A DNA stretch of 16,247 nt from CAYRFE01 sp964423645 [NCBI: uncultured bacterium] (GCA_964423645.1 CAYRFE010000049.1:1-16247), one strand, 5' to 3'; counted from the stretch's first letter, positions 1 through 5,809 are shown. Numbers and translations are program-made. The notes: generated by a model not told the origin, from the sequence alone.

Positions 1-124
1 CATCAAATATTCATTAATTTTTACAGCCAAGGAGTGGGCACTAAAATAAACTGACGAATTAGCACGTTAAGGAAATCGTTTTGTGCCGGGTAACTCTATC
101 GGAAACAGTAATGCAATTTTAATC

Positions 125-151
125 GCGCAACATAAGGTGTCTTATGGGACG
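125..151 (+). repeat. Dispersed 26-nt hairpin repeat, copy R1
   Basis: This is one of five copies of an intergenic element with the core CAACATAA-N6-CTTATGGGACG. CATAA and TTATG can pair around a 6-nt loop, and in this copy the flanking CAA and TTG could also pair around a GGACG bulge. It sits upstream of the FGE-DarG-DarT module. Its inverted partner R3 lies beyond the other side, so the module is bracketed by inverted copies. I see nothing recognisable in bases 1-124 and no gene in 152-292. Function unknown. Confidence 0.75.
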
Positions 152-190
152 TTGATTCAATTAATTTTTAATAAATAAACCAAAAGTTTA

Positions 191-219
191 TTGTGTTTGT
201 TGGAAATATACCTTATTAT
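191..219 (+). promoter_or_regulatory. Possible sigma70-type promoter of the FGE-darG-darT module
   Basis: A TTGTGT hexamer (191-196) and a TATTAT hexamer (214-219) are separated by 17 bp. The -10 matches the consensus at 5 of 6 positions and the -35 at only 3 of 6. It lies about 75 bp upstream of the first start codon. Such matches are common in AT-rich DNA, so this is only the best candidate in the gap. Confidence 0.25.
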
Positions 220-292
220 GTTTGTAGTTAAAAGATGTTATTACCTGAGAAAATGGTCAGTAGCAGTATCAAAATGATGCTCTAGGGGGAAA

Positions 293-1201
293 ATGAAATA
301 TAAAGAATTACCTCATATACGTCCATATAAGTATTTTCTTGGTTTGATCATAGACCTAGCCATGTATTTGAAAAAGATAATGTCAAATCATTGTGATTAC
401 CATTCTCCTTCTATCGGAATACTCAAATATATTCCTGGCGGCTCTTTTCAGCGAGATGGGAAAATATTCAATATTAGCACTGTATCTGCATTTTTTATGA
501 GCGAATATGAGATTACACGGGCTCAGTTTGCGGCAATCACAGGAATAAAAGATCCTAGTAATTCTGGGCATTCTACTGGACTTATCGATCCTGTCCAAAG
601 AGTGAATTGGTATCATACATTGGTTTTCTGTAATAAACTAAGCATGACTGAAGGCTTGACACCGGTTTATACAATTAACGATAGCACTGATCCTACACGA
701 TGGGGAGCTGCCCCGACTATATGTGATGCATCATGGGATCCAGTCCTAGCAGATTGGTCAGCAGACGGATATAGTTTGCCTAGCGAAATGGAATGGATTT
801 GGGCTGCGATGGGTGCTGATAAAAATAATCCTAGAAAAGTAAATAAAATTGGATATAAAAAAGAATATTCCGGAAATAATAGAAGCAAGAATATAGACGA
901 CTATGCATGGACCCACAGAAATTGTAACTTTGGCACACATCCTGTCGGCACAAAACTACCCAATGAGCTTGGACTATATGATATGAGCGGAAATGTTTGG
1001 GAATGGTGCTGGGATTGGTATGCAGAGAATTACCCGACAGAAGTTGTTATTAATTATACTGGAAAAAAATCGGGTGCCCGCCGTGTTATACGCGGTGGAA
1101 GTTGGTACAGCCTTGCTATTGGCGCGGGTGTTGCCTATCGCAACGATGGCCTTCCACATTGTCAGTGCCTAGATATAGGATTTCGTGTCGTTCGTTCTTG
1201 A
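293..1201 (+). CDS. FGE-sulfatase (SUMF1)/C-type-lectin-fold protein, probable former or active DGR target
   Basis: This 302-residue protein belongs to the formylglycine-generating-enzyme/C-type-lectin superfamily. Family motifs run from residue 45 to the end: IPGGSF near the start of the fold, EITRAQF, DPVQRVNWYHTLVFCNKLS, YSLPSEMEWIWAAMG, GLYDMSGNVWEWCWDWY, RGGSWY and a terminal GFRVV. The cysteine pair that true FGE enzymes carry after RGGSW is not in the equivalent place, so it is probably a ligand-binding scaffold and not an oxidase. It has no signal peptide and is probably cytoplasmic. The start follows AGGGGG with 3-4 nt spacing. Residues 272-294 form a variable core (1106-1174). It lies 58 bp upstream of the macro-domain gene, apparently in one operon, and resembles the C-terminal domain of the DarT fusion two genes downstream. 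Its silent sites are more AT-rich than that paralogue's, so it may be an older, diverged copy. Confidence 0.85.
   Translation: MKYKELPHIRPYKYFLGLIIDLAMYLKKIMSNHCDYHSPSIGILKYIPGGSFQRDGKIFNISTVSAFFMSEYEITRAQFAAITGIKDPSNSGHSTGLIDPVQRVNWYHTLVFCNKLSMTEGLTPVYTINDSTDPTRWGAAPTICDASWDPVLADWSADGYSLPSEMEWIWAAMGADKNNPRKVNKIGYKKEYSGNNRSKNIDDYAWTHRNCNFGTHPVGTKLPNELGLYDMSGNVWEWCWDWYAENYPTEVVINYTGKKSGARRVIRGGSWYSLAIGAGVAYRNDGLPHCQCLDIGFRVVRS
1106..1174 (+). other. DGR-type variable region (VR1) of the stand-alone FGE protein
   Basis: These 23 codons (residues 272-294) lie between the conserved GGSW and GFRVV blocks. 19 of 23 end in C or T. The exceptions are gcg, cca, cag and cta, and the first three stand in the same columns as the three exceptions (gcg, ccg, cgg) of VR2. 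The two cores have equal length with no indel. This fits ancestry from AAY-rich template codons randomised at adenines. The framework codons differ from VR2 at many silent sites, and no GC-rich hairpin follows the stop, so recent retrohoming here looks unlikely. Confidence 0.6.
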
Positions 1202-1259
1202 ATTCTGCTGGAGTTAATGAGATTTGTTTGTTGTGGTGGTAAAGTAAAGGATAGTAAAG

Positions 1260-1976
1260 ATGGCAAAAATTATTGAAATAAAGGGTAATATTTTTAATTC
1301 AACTTGTCAGACAATCGTAAATACCGTTAATTGTCAAGGATTTATGGGCAAAGGAATTGCTTTAGAGTTTAAAAACAGGTATCCCGATATGTTTTTGATA
1401 TATAAAGCTCATTGTGATGATGGGAAATATATGCCAGGTAAATTATTTTTATGGACAAAAAGCAATCCGTGGATTTTGAATTTTCCAACAAAAGATAATT
1501 GGAGGTTTCCTTCAAGAATAGATTATATTGTCAGTGGTCTAAAAAAATTTGCTCAAACATATAAGGAAAAATGCATTACATCCATAGCCTTTCCTCAACT
1601 TGGGACGAGTAACGGAGGTCTTGATTGGAAAATTGTGAAAGAGGTAATGTTTAAATACCTTAGTCCTTTGGATAATCTTGAAATTGAAATCTATGAATTT
1701 GATCCGAAAGCCACTGATGAATTGTTTACGCAAATGATACAGATATTTGGAAGATTTCAACCTAACGATTTTAAAAATAAGGTATCACTTAAAACTCCAC
1801 AAGCGAACAAATTGTTTAATGCTTTTCAGTCGAATAATCTTCATAGTATATATGACATACAAAATATACCCGGCATCGGCGAAATAACATTAGAACAATT
1901 ATACAAATTTGTAAATTCTAGTAAGGGGAAAAGAATATTAACATCATCGGAAGAGAACCCAGGTTTTGTTTTTTAA
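1260..1976 (+). CDS. darG: DarG-like macro-domain DNA ADP-ribosylglycohydrolase (antitoxin)
   Basis: This 238-residue protein starts directly with a macro domain of the DarG/ALC1-like branch: VNTVNCQGFMGKGIALEFK (residues 20-38), NFPTKDNWRFPSR (74-86) and the phosphate-binding loop PQLGTSNGGLDW (112-123). Asn21/24 and Lys78 fall where DarG has its ADP-ribose-contacting and catalytic residues. Known DarG removes ADP-ribose from thymidine in DNA and neutralises DarT. Residues ~180-220 carry a helix-hairpin-helix-like motif (NIPGIGEITLEQLY), which suggests DNA binding. The long DarT-binding C-terminal domain of characterised DarG is missing, so the protein is short for the family. It lies 21 bp upstream of the DarT fusion, in the reverse of the usual toxin-first order. 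The family call is firm and the partnership is inferred from adjacency. Confidence 0.85.
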   Translation: MAKIIEIKGNIFNSTCQTIVNTVNCQGFMGKGIALEFKNRYPDMFLIYKAHCDDGKYMPGKLFLWTKSNPWILNFPTKDNWRFPSRIDYIVSGLKKFAQTYKEKCITSIAFPQLGTSNGGLDWKIVKEVMFKYLSPLDNLEIEIYEFDPKATDELFTQMIQIFGRFQPNDFKNKVSLKTPQANKLFNAFQSNNLHSIYDIQNIPGIGEITLEQLYKFVNSSKGKRILTSSEENPGFVF

Positions 1977-1997
1977 AATGGATAGGCAAATTTCAAT

Positions 1998-3491
1998 ATG
2001 CTACCCCAATTGTATGTTTCGAGCAAATCAATGATTAAGAATATAACTGTGGATACTTTTGAATATTTATTTTATTTTATTTTATCGGAAAATCTTGAGA
2101 ATATATTGAAATATGGAATATGTCCAAAAAATTATATTTTAGAAAAAAAAATCGAGACTTCCTCATTTGCACTAGAGAGCGTTCAAAATCGACGTCATTT
2201 CAAAGAAATACCTTTTAAAAATGGTAAAGTATTTACGGTTCATGATTTTGTCCCCTTATATTTTTGTCCCAAAACTCCTGCGCAATATTATATAAAAGAT
2301 CAAGAAAAAAACATAGTATTTTTTTTAATAAAAAAAGATTCAGTATTAACAGCTAATGACTACTTTTGTTTTTCCGATGGGAATATGGCATCTTATGATA
2401 CCAAAATATATTATGACGTGAAGGATTTGAAAATGCTAGATTGGGATTGCATCAGCGCGCAATATTGGACAAATTATGAAGATGGGAAACGAAAAAAATG
2501 CAGTGAATTTCTAGTTAATCCAAAAGTAACTTGTAATCATATCGATAGAATCGTTGTTTACGATAAATATATGCAATCAAAAATCTCTTTTATCCTTCAT
2601 GAATATGGTTTTGTAATACCTGTTGTAATTGACGAGAATTTTTATTTCTATCCTAATCAAAGAAGACTTAAAAGCTCCGATGATTTCATTTTGAATAAAG
2701 ATATTAAAATAAATATGGTGAGAATACCTTCGGGCTCTTTCCAACGAGATGAGGAAGCGGATAATATCAGTATTGTGTCGGCTTTCCGGATGAGCGAGAA
2801 CGAGATAACTCGAGAGCAATTAGAAAAAGTTATGGGATATGATCCCAGTGATACGAAAAATTCAACCGGGCAACAAGATCCTGTTCAATGCGTGAATTGG
2901 TACCATGCTTTAGTATTTTGTAATAAACTCAGTCTGCTCGAAGGCCTGACACCGGTGTATACGCTCAACGGCAGCACGGATCCCGCTCAATGGGGAAGCG
3001 TTCCGACATCAAGTAATTCTTCTTCATGGGATGCCGTACTAGCCGATTGGTCCGCAGACGGGTATCGCTTACCTACAGAAATGGAATGGATGTGGGTAGC
3101 GATGGGCGCAGACAAGGATAACCCGGGAAAAGTAAACACAAAAGGATATACTAAGAAATTCGCAGGCAGCAACGGTAGCCACAAAATCGATGATTATGCT
3201 TGGTATGACAAAAACAGCAACCGCTCCACCCATCCCGTAGGTATGAAACAGCCTAATGAGTTGGGGATTTATGATATGAGCGGTAACGTATGGGAGTGGT
3301 GTTGGGATTGGTATGGTAACTACCCATCAGGCTCGACCACCAACTATAGGGGAGCGGCTTCGGGTAATTACCGCGTGTTTCGCGGTGGCAGTTGGTACTT
3401 TATCGCCTCCCTCGCGAGTATTGCCAATCGCTTTATCAACTACCCGTATCGCCGGTACAACGATTTAGGGTTCCGGGTTGTTCGCCCCTGA
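1998..3491 (+). CDS. darT: DarT toxin fused to an FGE/C-type-lectin domain with a DGR variable C-terminus
   Basis: This is a 497-residue two-domain protein. Residues ~20-217 match DarT (DUF4433), which ADP-ribosylates thymidine in single-stranded DNA: ENLENILKYGI, VQNRRHFKEIP (63-72, with the NAD-site Arg), VHDFVPLYFCPKTPAQYYI (81-99), LDWDCISAQYW (147-157) and KRKKCSEFLV (164-173), whose Glu170 aligns with the catalytic Glu. The FTDRH block of DarT reads FSDGN here. Residues ~238-497 are an FGE-type C-type-lectin fold (IPSGSF, NWYHALVFCNKLS, YRLPTEMEWMW, YDMSGNVWEWCWDWY, RGGSWY, GFRVV) without the FGE catalytic cysteines. Residues 467-489 are a DGR-type variable core. The DarT half is clearly more AT-rich than the lectin half, which suggests joining of parts with different histories. 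Either Met1 or Met12 could be the start; both ribosome sites are weak. The neighbouring macro gene is the probable antitoxin. Domain calls are firm, the joint function is inferred. Confidence 0.87.
   Translation: MLPQLYVSSKSMIKNITVDTFEYLFYFILSENLENILKYGICPKNYILEKKIETSSFALESVQNRRHFKEIPFKNGKVFTVHDFVPLYFCPKTPAQYYIKDQEKNIVFFLIKKDSVLTANDYFCFSDGNMASYDTKIYYDVKDLKMLDWDCISAQYWTNYEDGKRKKCSEFLVNPKVTCNHIDRIVVYDKYMQSKISFILHEYGFVIPVVIDENFYFYPNQRRLKSSDDFILNKDIKINMVRIPSGSFQRDEEADNISIVSAFRMSENEITREQLEKVMGYDPSDTKNSTGQQDPVQCVNWYHALVFCNKLSLLEGLTPVYTLNGSTDPAQWGSVPTSSNSSSWDAVLADWSADGYRLPTEMEWMWVAMGADKDNPGKVNTKGYTKKFAGSNGSHKIDDYAWYDKNSNRSTHPVGMKQPNELGIYDMSGNVWEWCWDWYGNYPSGSTTNYRGAASGNYRVFRGGSWYFIASLASIANRFINYPYRRYNDLGFRVVRP
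3396..3464 (+). other. DGR-type variable region (VR2) of the DarT fusion
   Basis: These 23 codons encode residues 467-489, between GGSW and LGFRVV. 20 of 23 end in C or T, and the only exceptions are gcg, ccg and cgg. Replacing the NNY codons by AAY would give the familiar Asn-rich template pattern of DGRs that target C-type-lectin folds, as in Treponema TvpA. The framework codons are GC-rich, unlike the AT-rich remainder of the gene, as expected of a segment rewritten from a template. The template repeat itself is not in this window. Confidence 0.7.
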
Positions 3492-3508
3492 GTTTTGTAA
3501 CAACGAGC

Positions 3509-3526
3509 AGCCCGCGAAACCGGGCT
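3509..3526 (+). promoter_or_regulatory. GC-rich hairpin just after VR2, candidate DGR retrohoming hairpin
   Basis: AGCCCG and CGGGCT form a 6-bp stem with a CGAAAC loop, starting 18 bp after the stop codon of the DarT fusion. DGR target sites typically have a GC-rich initiation segment at the 3' end of the variable region and a hairpin/cruciform shortly downstream that raises retrohoming. A GC-rich stretch (3527-3584) follows, quite unlike the surrounding AT-rich DNA. No T-run follows the hairpin directly, so it is not a typical intrinsic terminator. Confidence 0.45.
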
Positions 3527-3599
3527 CAGCGCGAGGCGTGAAGCCGAAGCAGCAGACCGGGAGCGCAGGGGTGTGAGGAACGGCGATTTTTTTGATATA

Positions 3600-3634
3600 T
3601 GGCACCGGTCATCCGCAAGGAGCCAGTATTTTTT
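3600..3634 (+). terminator. Intrinsic terminator after the DarT fusion (degenerate copy of a repeated hairpin)
   Basis: The 22 bases 3603-3624 are identical to part of the better-formed terminator at 10085-10122, including TCC-GCAA-GGA, a GNRA-capped mini-stem. The outer stem is imperfect here (TGGC/GCCA pairs) but is followed by TATTTTTTC. It lies ~110 bp past the fusion stop codon. Confidence 0.55.
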
Positions 3635-3635
3635 C

Positions 3636-3686
3636 ATTACTAAGAAAGGGCAGGGTAGGGCAGTCGCCCTACTCGCTACTAGTAAT
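3636..3686. repeat. Two-tier inverted repeat (large stem-loop)
   Basis: Outer arms ATTACTA (3636-3642) and TAGTAAT (3680-3686) enclose inner arms GTAGGGC (3655-3661) and GCCCTAC (3666-3672) with an AGTC loop. Both stems are perfect 7-mers. It lies directly after the terminator T-run, in non-coding DNA. Role unknown; it could be a second terminator structure, a recombination site or a MITE remnant. Confidence 0.55.
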
Positions 3687-3695
3687 AAAAGAGGG

Positions 3696-3770
3696 TATTA
3701 ATTCTTCTCACTTGAGGATGCCATAAAAGAACGATATCCTTCCGGGATCCGGTGTATCAATGTGATCGAT
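3696..3770 (+). repeat. Diverged intergenic repeat A (partner at 14031-14103)
   Basis: Both ends match the partner well: 16 of 18 bases at the left end (TATTAATTCTTCTCACTT) and 14 of 15 at the right end (ATCAATGTGATCGAT). The total length is 75 versus 73 bp. The middle is weakly similar as DNA, but one frame reads EDAIKERYP here and TDDIKSVIP in the partner, which hints at a decayed coding segment. Both copies follow a G-rich GGGTAGGG tract. Confidence 0.45.
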
Positions 3771-3866
3771 CTTAGAAATGGCTGTATGCCGGGTTTTCAC
3801 AGCTCTTGCTGTGATGGTTTTTGCCGCAAGGAATTATCAGAAAATGGCTTTCCGGGGTTGTTATAG
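3702..3866 (+). pseudogene. Possible C-terminal gene remnant, 54 codons without a start
   Basis: An open frame runs from just after a TAA at 3699-3701 to a TAG, with no upstream start codon. It begins FFSLEDAIKERYPSG and includes CINVIDLRNG. I recognise no family. The only support for coding ancestry is partial similarity to a frame in the intergenic block at 14031-14169, which also has INVID. It could equally be chance. Confidence 0.2.
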
Positions 3867-3890
3867 GTCGATCGTAACCGAATTTCGGGA

Positions 3891-3919
3891 TTGACACATC
3901 GGCATATATGCGTTATAGT
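3891..3919 (+). promoter_or_regulatory. Near-consensus orphan promoter
   Basis: TTGACA (3891-3896) and TATAGT (3914-3919) are separated by exactly 17 bp: a perfect -35 and a 5-of-6 -10. It points right, but the next gene (4032-5447) is on the opposite strand and no + strand gene follows closely. A transcript from here would cross repeat R3 and run antisense into the 3' end of the AlbA_2 gene, so a small or antisense RNA is possible. Confidence 0.5.
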
Positions 3920-3953
3920 GCGTTTTGTATATCATTACTATTTAATAACTTAG

Positions 3954-3979
3954 CGTCCCATAACATAGGGTATGTTGAG
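3954..3979 (-). repeat. Dispersed 26-nt hairpin repeat, copy R3 (inverted)
   Basis: Read on the minus strand it is CTCAACATA, then TTATGGGACG, like R1, R2 and R5, but with a different 7-nt middle (CCCTATG). It is the only copy in reverse orientation. It lies between the DarTG module and the AlbA_2 gene. The two inner copies around each of these modules are therefore inverted relative to each other. Confidence 0.65.
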
Positions 3980-4031
3980 TAGCACTGTTTTGGTGCAAAA
4001 AATAAGCAAAAAAGGGTAGGGTGACTATATA

Positions 4032-5447
4032 TTACGAATTATCGGATTTGTAATTTTTATTCACAATATAATAGGTGTTTTTGCTACCACCTTTTTTTTG
4101 TATCATATTTTTGCTAACCATTTCTTTTAATATTTCTCTCGATCGACTTTCTTTGATATTCAAAATGTTTTCAATTACTTTTGACGTTATTTTCCCTTTT
4201 GTGTTTAAATAACTGATAATTACATGTTCTTGGGTAGTTAGCAATTCCGACGGTATTCCGACGGTATTCCGACGGTCTAGGCCCGATTCCGCCGGTGCAT
4301 TGGTATCAGTTTTGCGATAAAAGGTTACAGCGACAGAATCTCCGGTTTCTTCTATAAGAGGATCTTTTAGACTATATTTTCGACATGATTGAATCATTCT
4401 CTCAATACCAGAACCCCATTGCTCGATGTAACCGCATTCTTTGAAAAGTTTAGCCAATACTCTATTGCGAATTTCTGATCTTCCTTGGTAGAGCTCATGG
4501 ATAGTCAGTGTATTCGGCAGTGCTCCCGGAGATACAATTTCCACGCGATTATCGTAGACCGCAATTTTAATATCGCGGCCAAGGTTATAGTAATCACGAT
4601 GCACGAAAGCATTGATTATCGCCTCACGTAAGGCTAAGAAGGGTAATTCCCACACGTCTTCTCGTTGAAAACTATTGAAATCACTTCGTGTATTCAAATG
4701 GTTCTGAAGAAATTGCTCAATCGCATCAATCTGAGAAAAAAGATTCCCGGAATATTCTTTATTATCAATGAACAATGTTTTATCAATGCCTTTGAAGCGG
4801 GCACATTTTGTAACAGTATTCTCATATAAGCCGCAGAGAATTACAAGACCTCGTGTAGCATATCGCTTACCATTTTCGTCTTTTATCAAACCAAGATTGA
4901 CTAATTTATCGTTGGTTAAGTCTTTCCCTTTAATGGATAAGATATTTTTCAAAAAAGTAATATCTAGCGAATCAATGATTACAGTATGATCGATCTCGGA
5001 ATCATAAGAAATATTTTCTCGCTCCCGTTCTAATTCAGTAATATTCGTTTTTTCAGCTTTTCTATTCGTTGCACCGATTCGAATATACGTTCCTTCATCA
5101 AGGCCTTTGCTTTTAATATAATAGGGTTTAAGTTTCCCCGGATACACTCGAATAATTAATAGCATTTTCCCTTGTACATTCTCTGTTATTATATCCCAGT
5201 TTACAGGTGGGGTGCAACTGTCCCAAATCATTGACGTTAATGCATCCTTGAGATGAGCAATATCTGCTTCCGGAACACCGCTAATCTCGCCGGTATTCGT
5301 GACACCGATTACAATCTTTCCACCGGCTTTGTTAGAAAATGCAATAACAGTTTGTGCGATTTTATCTCCGGGAGGAATTGTTTCTTTAAATTCAAGTGTT
5401 TTACTTTCTCCGGCAGATATCTCAGTTAGTATATCAGGACTATTCAC
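4032..5447 (-). CDS. AlbA_2 (Schlafen-like) / HATPase_c_4 winged-helix protein
   Basis: This 471-residue protein has the usual architecture of AlbA_2-type 'ATP-dependent DNA helicase RecG-related' proteins, which are often annotated as transcriptional regulators. Residues ~10-130 are the AlbA_2 domain (ESKTLEFKE at 14-22, GGKIVIGVTNTGEISG, GTYIRIGATNRKA). Residues ~265-375 are HATPase_c_4 (LREAIINAFVHRDYY, GRSEIRNRVLAKLF, EQWGSGIERM). A winged helix follows at ~403-462. The start is GTG, preceded by AGGTGA with 7-nt spacing. It stands alone on the minus strand, with its own promoter over a palindrome at 5482-5492. A perfect 3 x 11-bp repeat codes for the linker (residues ~391-401) between the ATPase-like domain and the winged helix. 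Its cellular job is unknown; relatives are common in accessory and defence islands. Confidence 0.85.
   Translation of the reverse strand: MNSPDILTEISAGESKTLEFKETIPPGDKIAQTVIAFSNKAGGKIVIGVTNTGEISGVPEADIAHLKDALTSMIWDSCTPPVNWDIITENVQGKMLLIIRVYPGKLKPYYIKSKGLDEGTYIRIGATNRKAEKTNITELERERENISYDSEIDHTVIIDSLDITFLKNILSIKGKDLTNDKLVNLGLIKDENGKRYATRGLVILCGLYENTVTKCARFKGIDKTLFIDNKEYSGNLFSQIDAIEQFLQNHLNTRSDFNSFQREDVWELPFLALREAIINAFVHRDYYNLGRDIKIAVYDNRVEIVSPGALPNTLTIHELYQGRSEIRNRVLAKLFKECGYIEQWGSGIERMIQSCRKYSLKDPLIEETGDSVAVTFYRKTDTNAPAESGLDRRNTVGIPSELLTTQEHVIISYLNTKGKITSKVIENILNIKESRSREILKEMVSKNMIQKKGGSKNTYYIVNKNYKSDNS
4244..4276. repeat. Perfect 3 x 11-bp tandem repeat inside the AlbA_2 gene
   Basis: ATTCCGACGGT occurs three times head to tail without mismatch, and a fourth copy with one mismatch (ATTCCGCCGGT) follows at 4286-4296. 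Because 11 is not a multiple of 3, the units are read in three frames (RRN, TVGI, PSEL). By translation, gain of one unit gives a TAA within about 10 codons and loss of one unit gives a TGA after about 26 codons. Both remove the winged helix. This is the pattern of a slipped-strand phase-variable locus. Confidence 0.8.
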
Positions 5448-5479
5448 GTAGCGTTCACCTCGTATCTTTCATTCGGTTG

Positions 5480-5508
5480 AGTATACAGTATATCTCAAAA
5501 TTATGCAA
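5480..5508 (-). promoter_or_regulatory. Candidate promoter and palindrome of the AlbA_2 gene
   Basis: On the minus strand TTGCAT (5508-5503), 17 bp, then TATACT (5485-5480). The perfect 11-bp palindrome TATACAGTATA (5482-5492) overlaps the -10 element and could be an operator, perhaps for the gene's own winged-helix product. The -35 matches poorly (3 of 6). Confidence 0.4.
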
Positions 5509-5539
5509 AATCTAAAAGTAATCAAATGCTGTAAAAACA

Positions 5540-5568
5540 AAGCCCTTAAAATCGATTTAAACGGGCTT
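5540..5568. terminator. Stem-loop at the left edge of repeat block R2
   Basis: AAGCCC-TTAAA and TTTAA-AC-GGGCTT pair as an 11-bp stem with a 2-nt bulge and a short ATCGA-type loop, followed by CTGTTTTAACAG. It lies upstream of the divergent AlbA_2 promoter, and no gene is known to end here. Terminator function is possible but uncertain. Its inner part is shared with the block at 14211. Confidence 0.3.
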
Positions 5569-5668
5569 CTGTTTTAACAGTTGAAAATTTCCTCTGGCAA
5601 AAACAGTTTCTTATGAATATTATTTTTCAAAAAGATTATCGGCTCAACATAAAGGGTCTTATGGGACG
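5550..5668 (+). repeat. Long direct repeat block R2, ending in the 26-nt hairpin repeat
   Basis: The block starts with AATCGATTTAAACGGG (5550-5565), continues with a 22-mer at 5581-5602 that ends in CTCTGGCAAAA, and ends with the hairpin element at 5643-5668. All three parts recur in the same order and orientation at 14211-14226, 14442-14463 and 14503-14527. The 16-mer is identical and the 22-mer matches at 19 of 22. The 40-42 nt spacing from the 22-mer to the hairpin is kept. Together with the downstream copy it brackets the WG/FN3/Fic/TOTE segment. Confidence 0.65.
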
Positions 5669-5781
5669 CATATGTTCGAAATTTTTTTAAGTAAAATCGA
5701 ACCGATAAATAATTATTTCGTATTGTAGTGCATTGATGAATAATATATTGCTATATTGTCTTCTTGTTTGTGATATTGTCG

Positions 5782-5809
5782 TTGACATGAGTAAAAATGT
5801 TGTTACTAT
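5782..5809 (+). promoter_or_regulatory. Candidate promoter of the WG-repeat/FN3 genes
   Basis: TTGACA (5782-5787) is a perfect -35. TACTAT (5804-5809) lies 16 bp downstream and matches the -10 consensus at 4 of 6. The leader to the start at 5944 would be ~130 nt. Apart from repeat R2, this promoter and the AlbA_2 promoter, I see nothing else in the 5448-5943 gap. Confidence 0.45.

Noticed and set aside
293-3491. True formylglycine-generating (sulfatase-maturing) enzymes
   Set aside because: The catalytic cysteine pair near RGGSW is absent in both proteins, no sulfatase gene is nearby, and the cores show DGR-style variation.
3440-3637. 65-codon minus-strand frame over the end of the DarT fusion
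   Set aside because: It is antisense to the variable region and the GC-rich tail, with low-complexity Arg/Ser content and no start signal.
3891-3919. TTGACA-N17-TATAGT as the promoter of the AlbA_2 gene
   Set aside because: It points toward that gene's 3' end on the opposite strand. The gene has its own upstream promoter candidate at 5480-5508.
3492-4031. A DGR template repeat or reverse transcriptase next to the DarT fusion
   Set aside because: No AAY-rich copy of the variable region and no reverse-transcriptase motif (YxDD context) was found on either strand of this gap or in any long frame of the window.
5482-5492. LexA/SOS box in front of the AlbA_2 gene
   Set aside because: TATACAGTATA is palindromic but lacks the CTGT-N8-ACAG spacing of proteobacterial SOS boxes. 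A generic operator is all that can be said.
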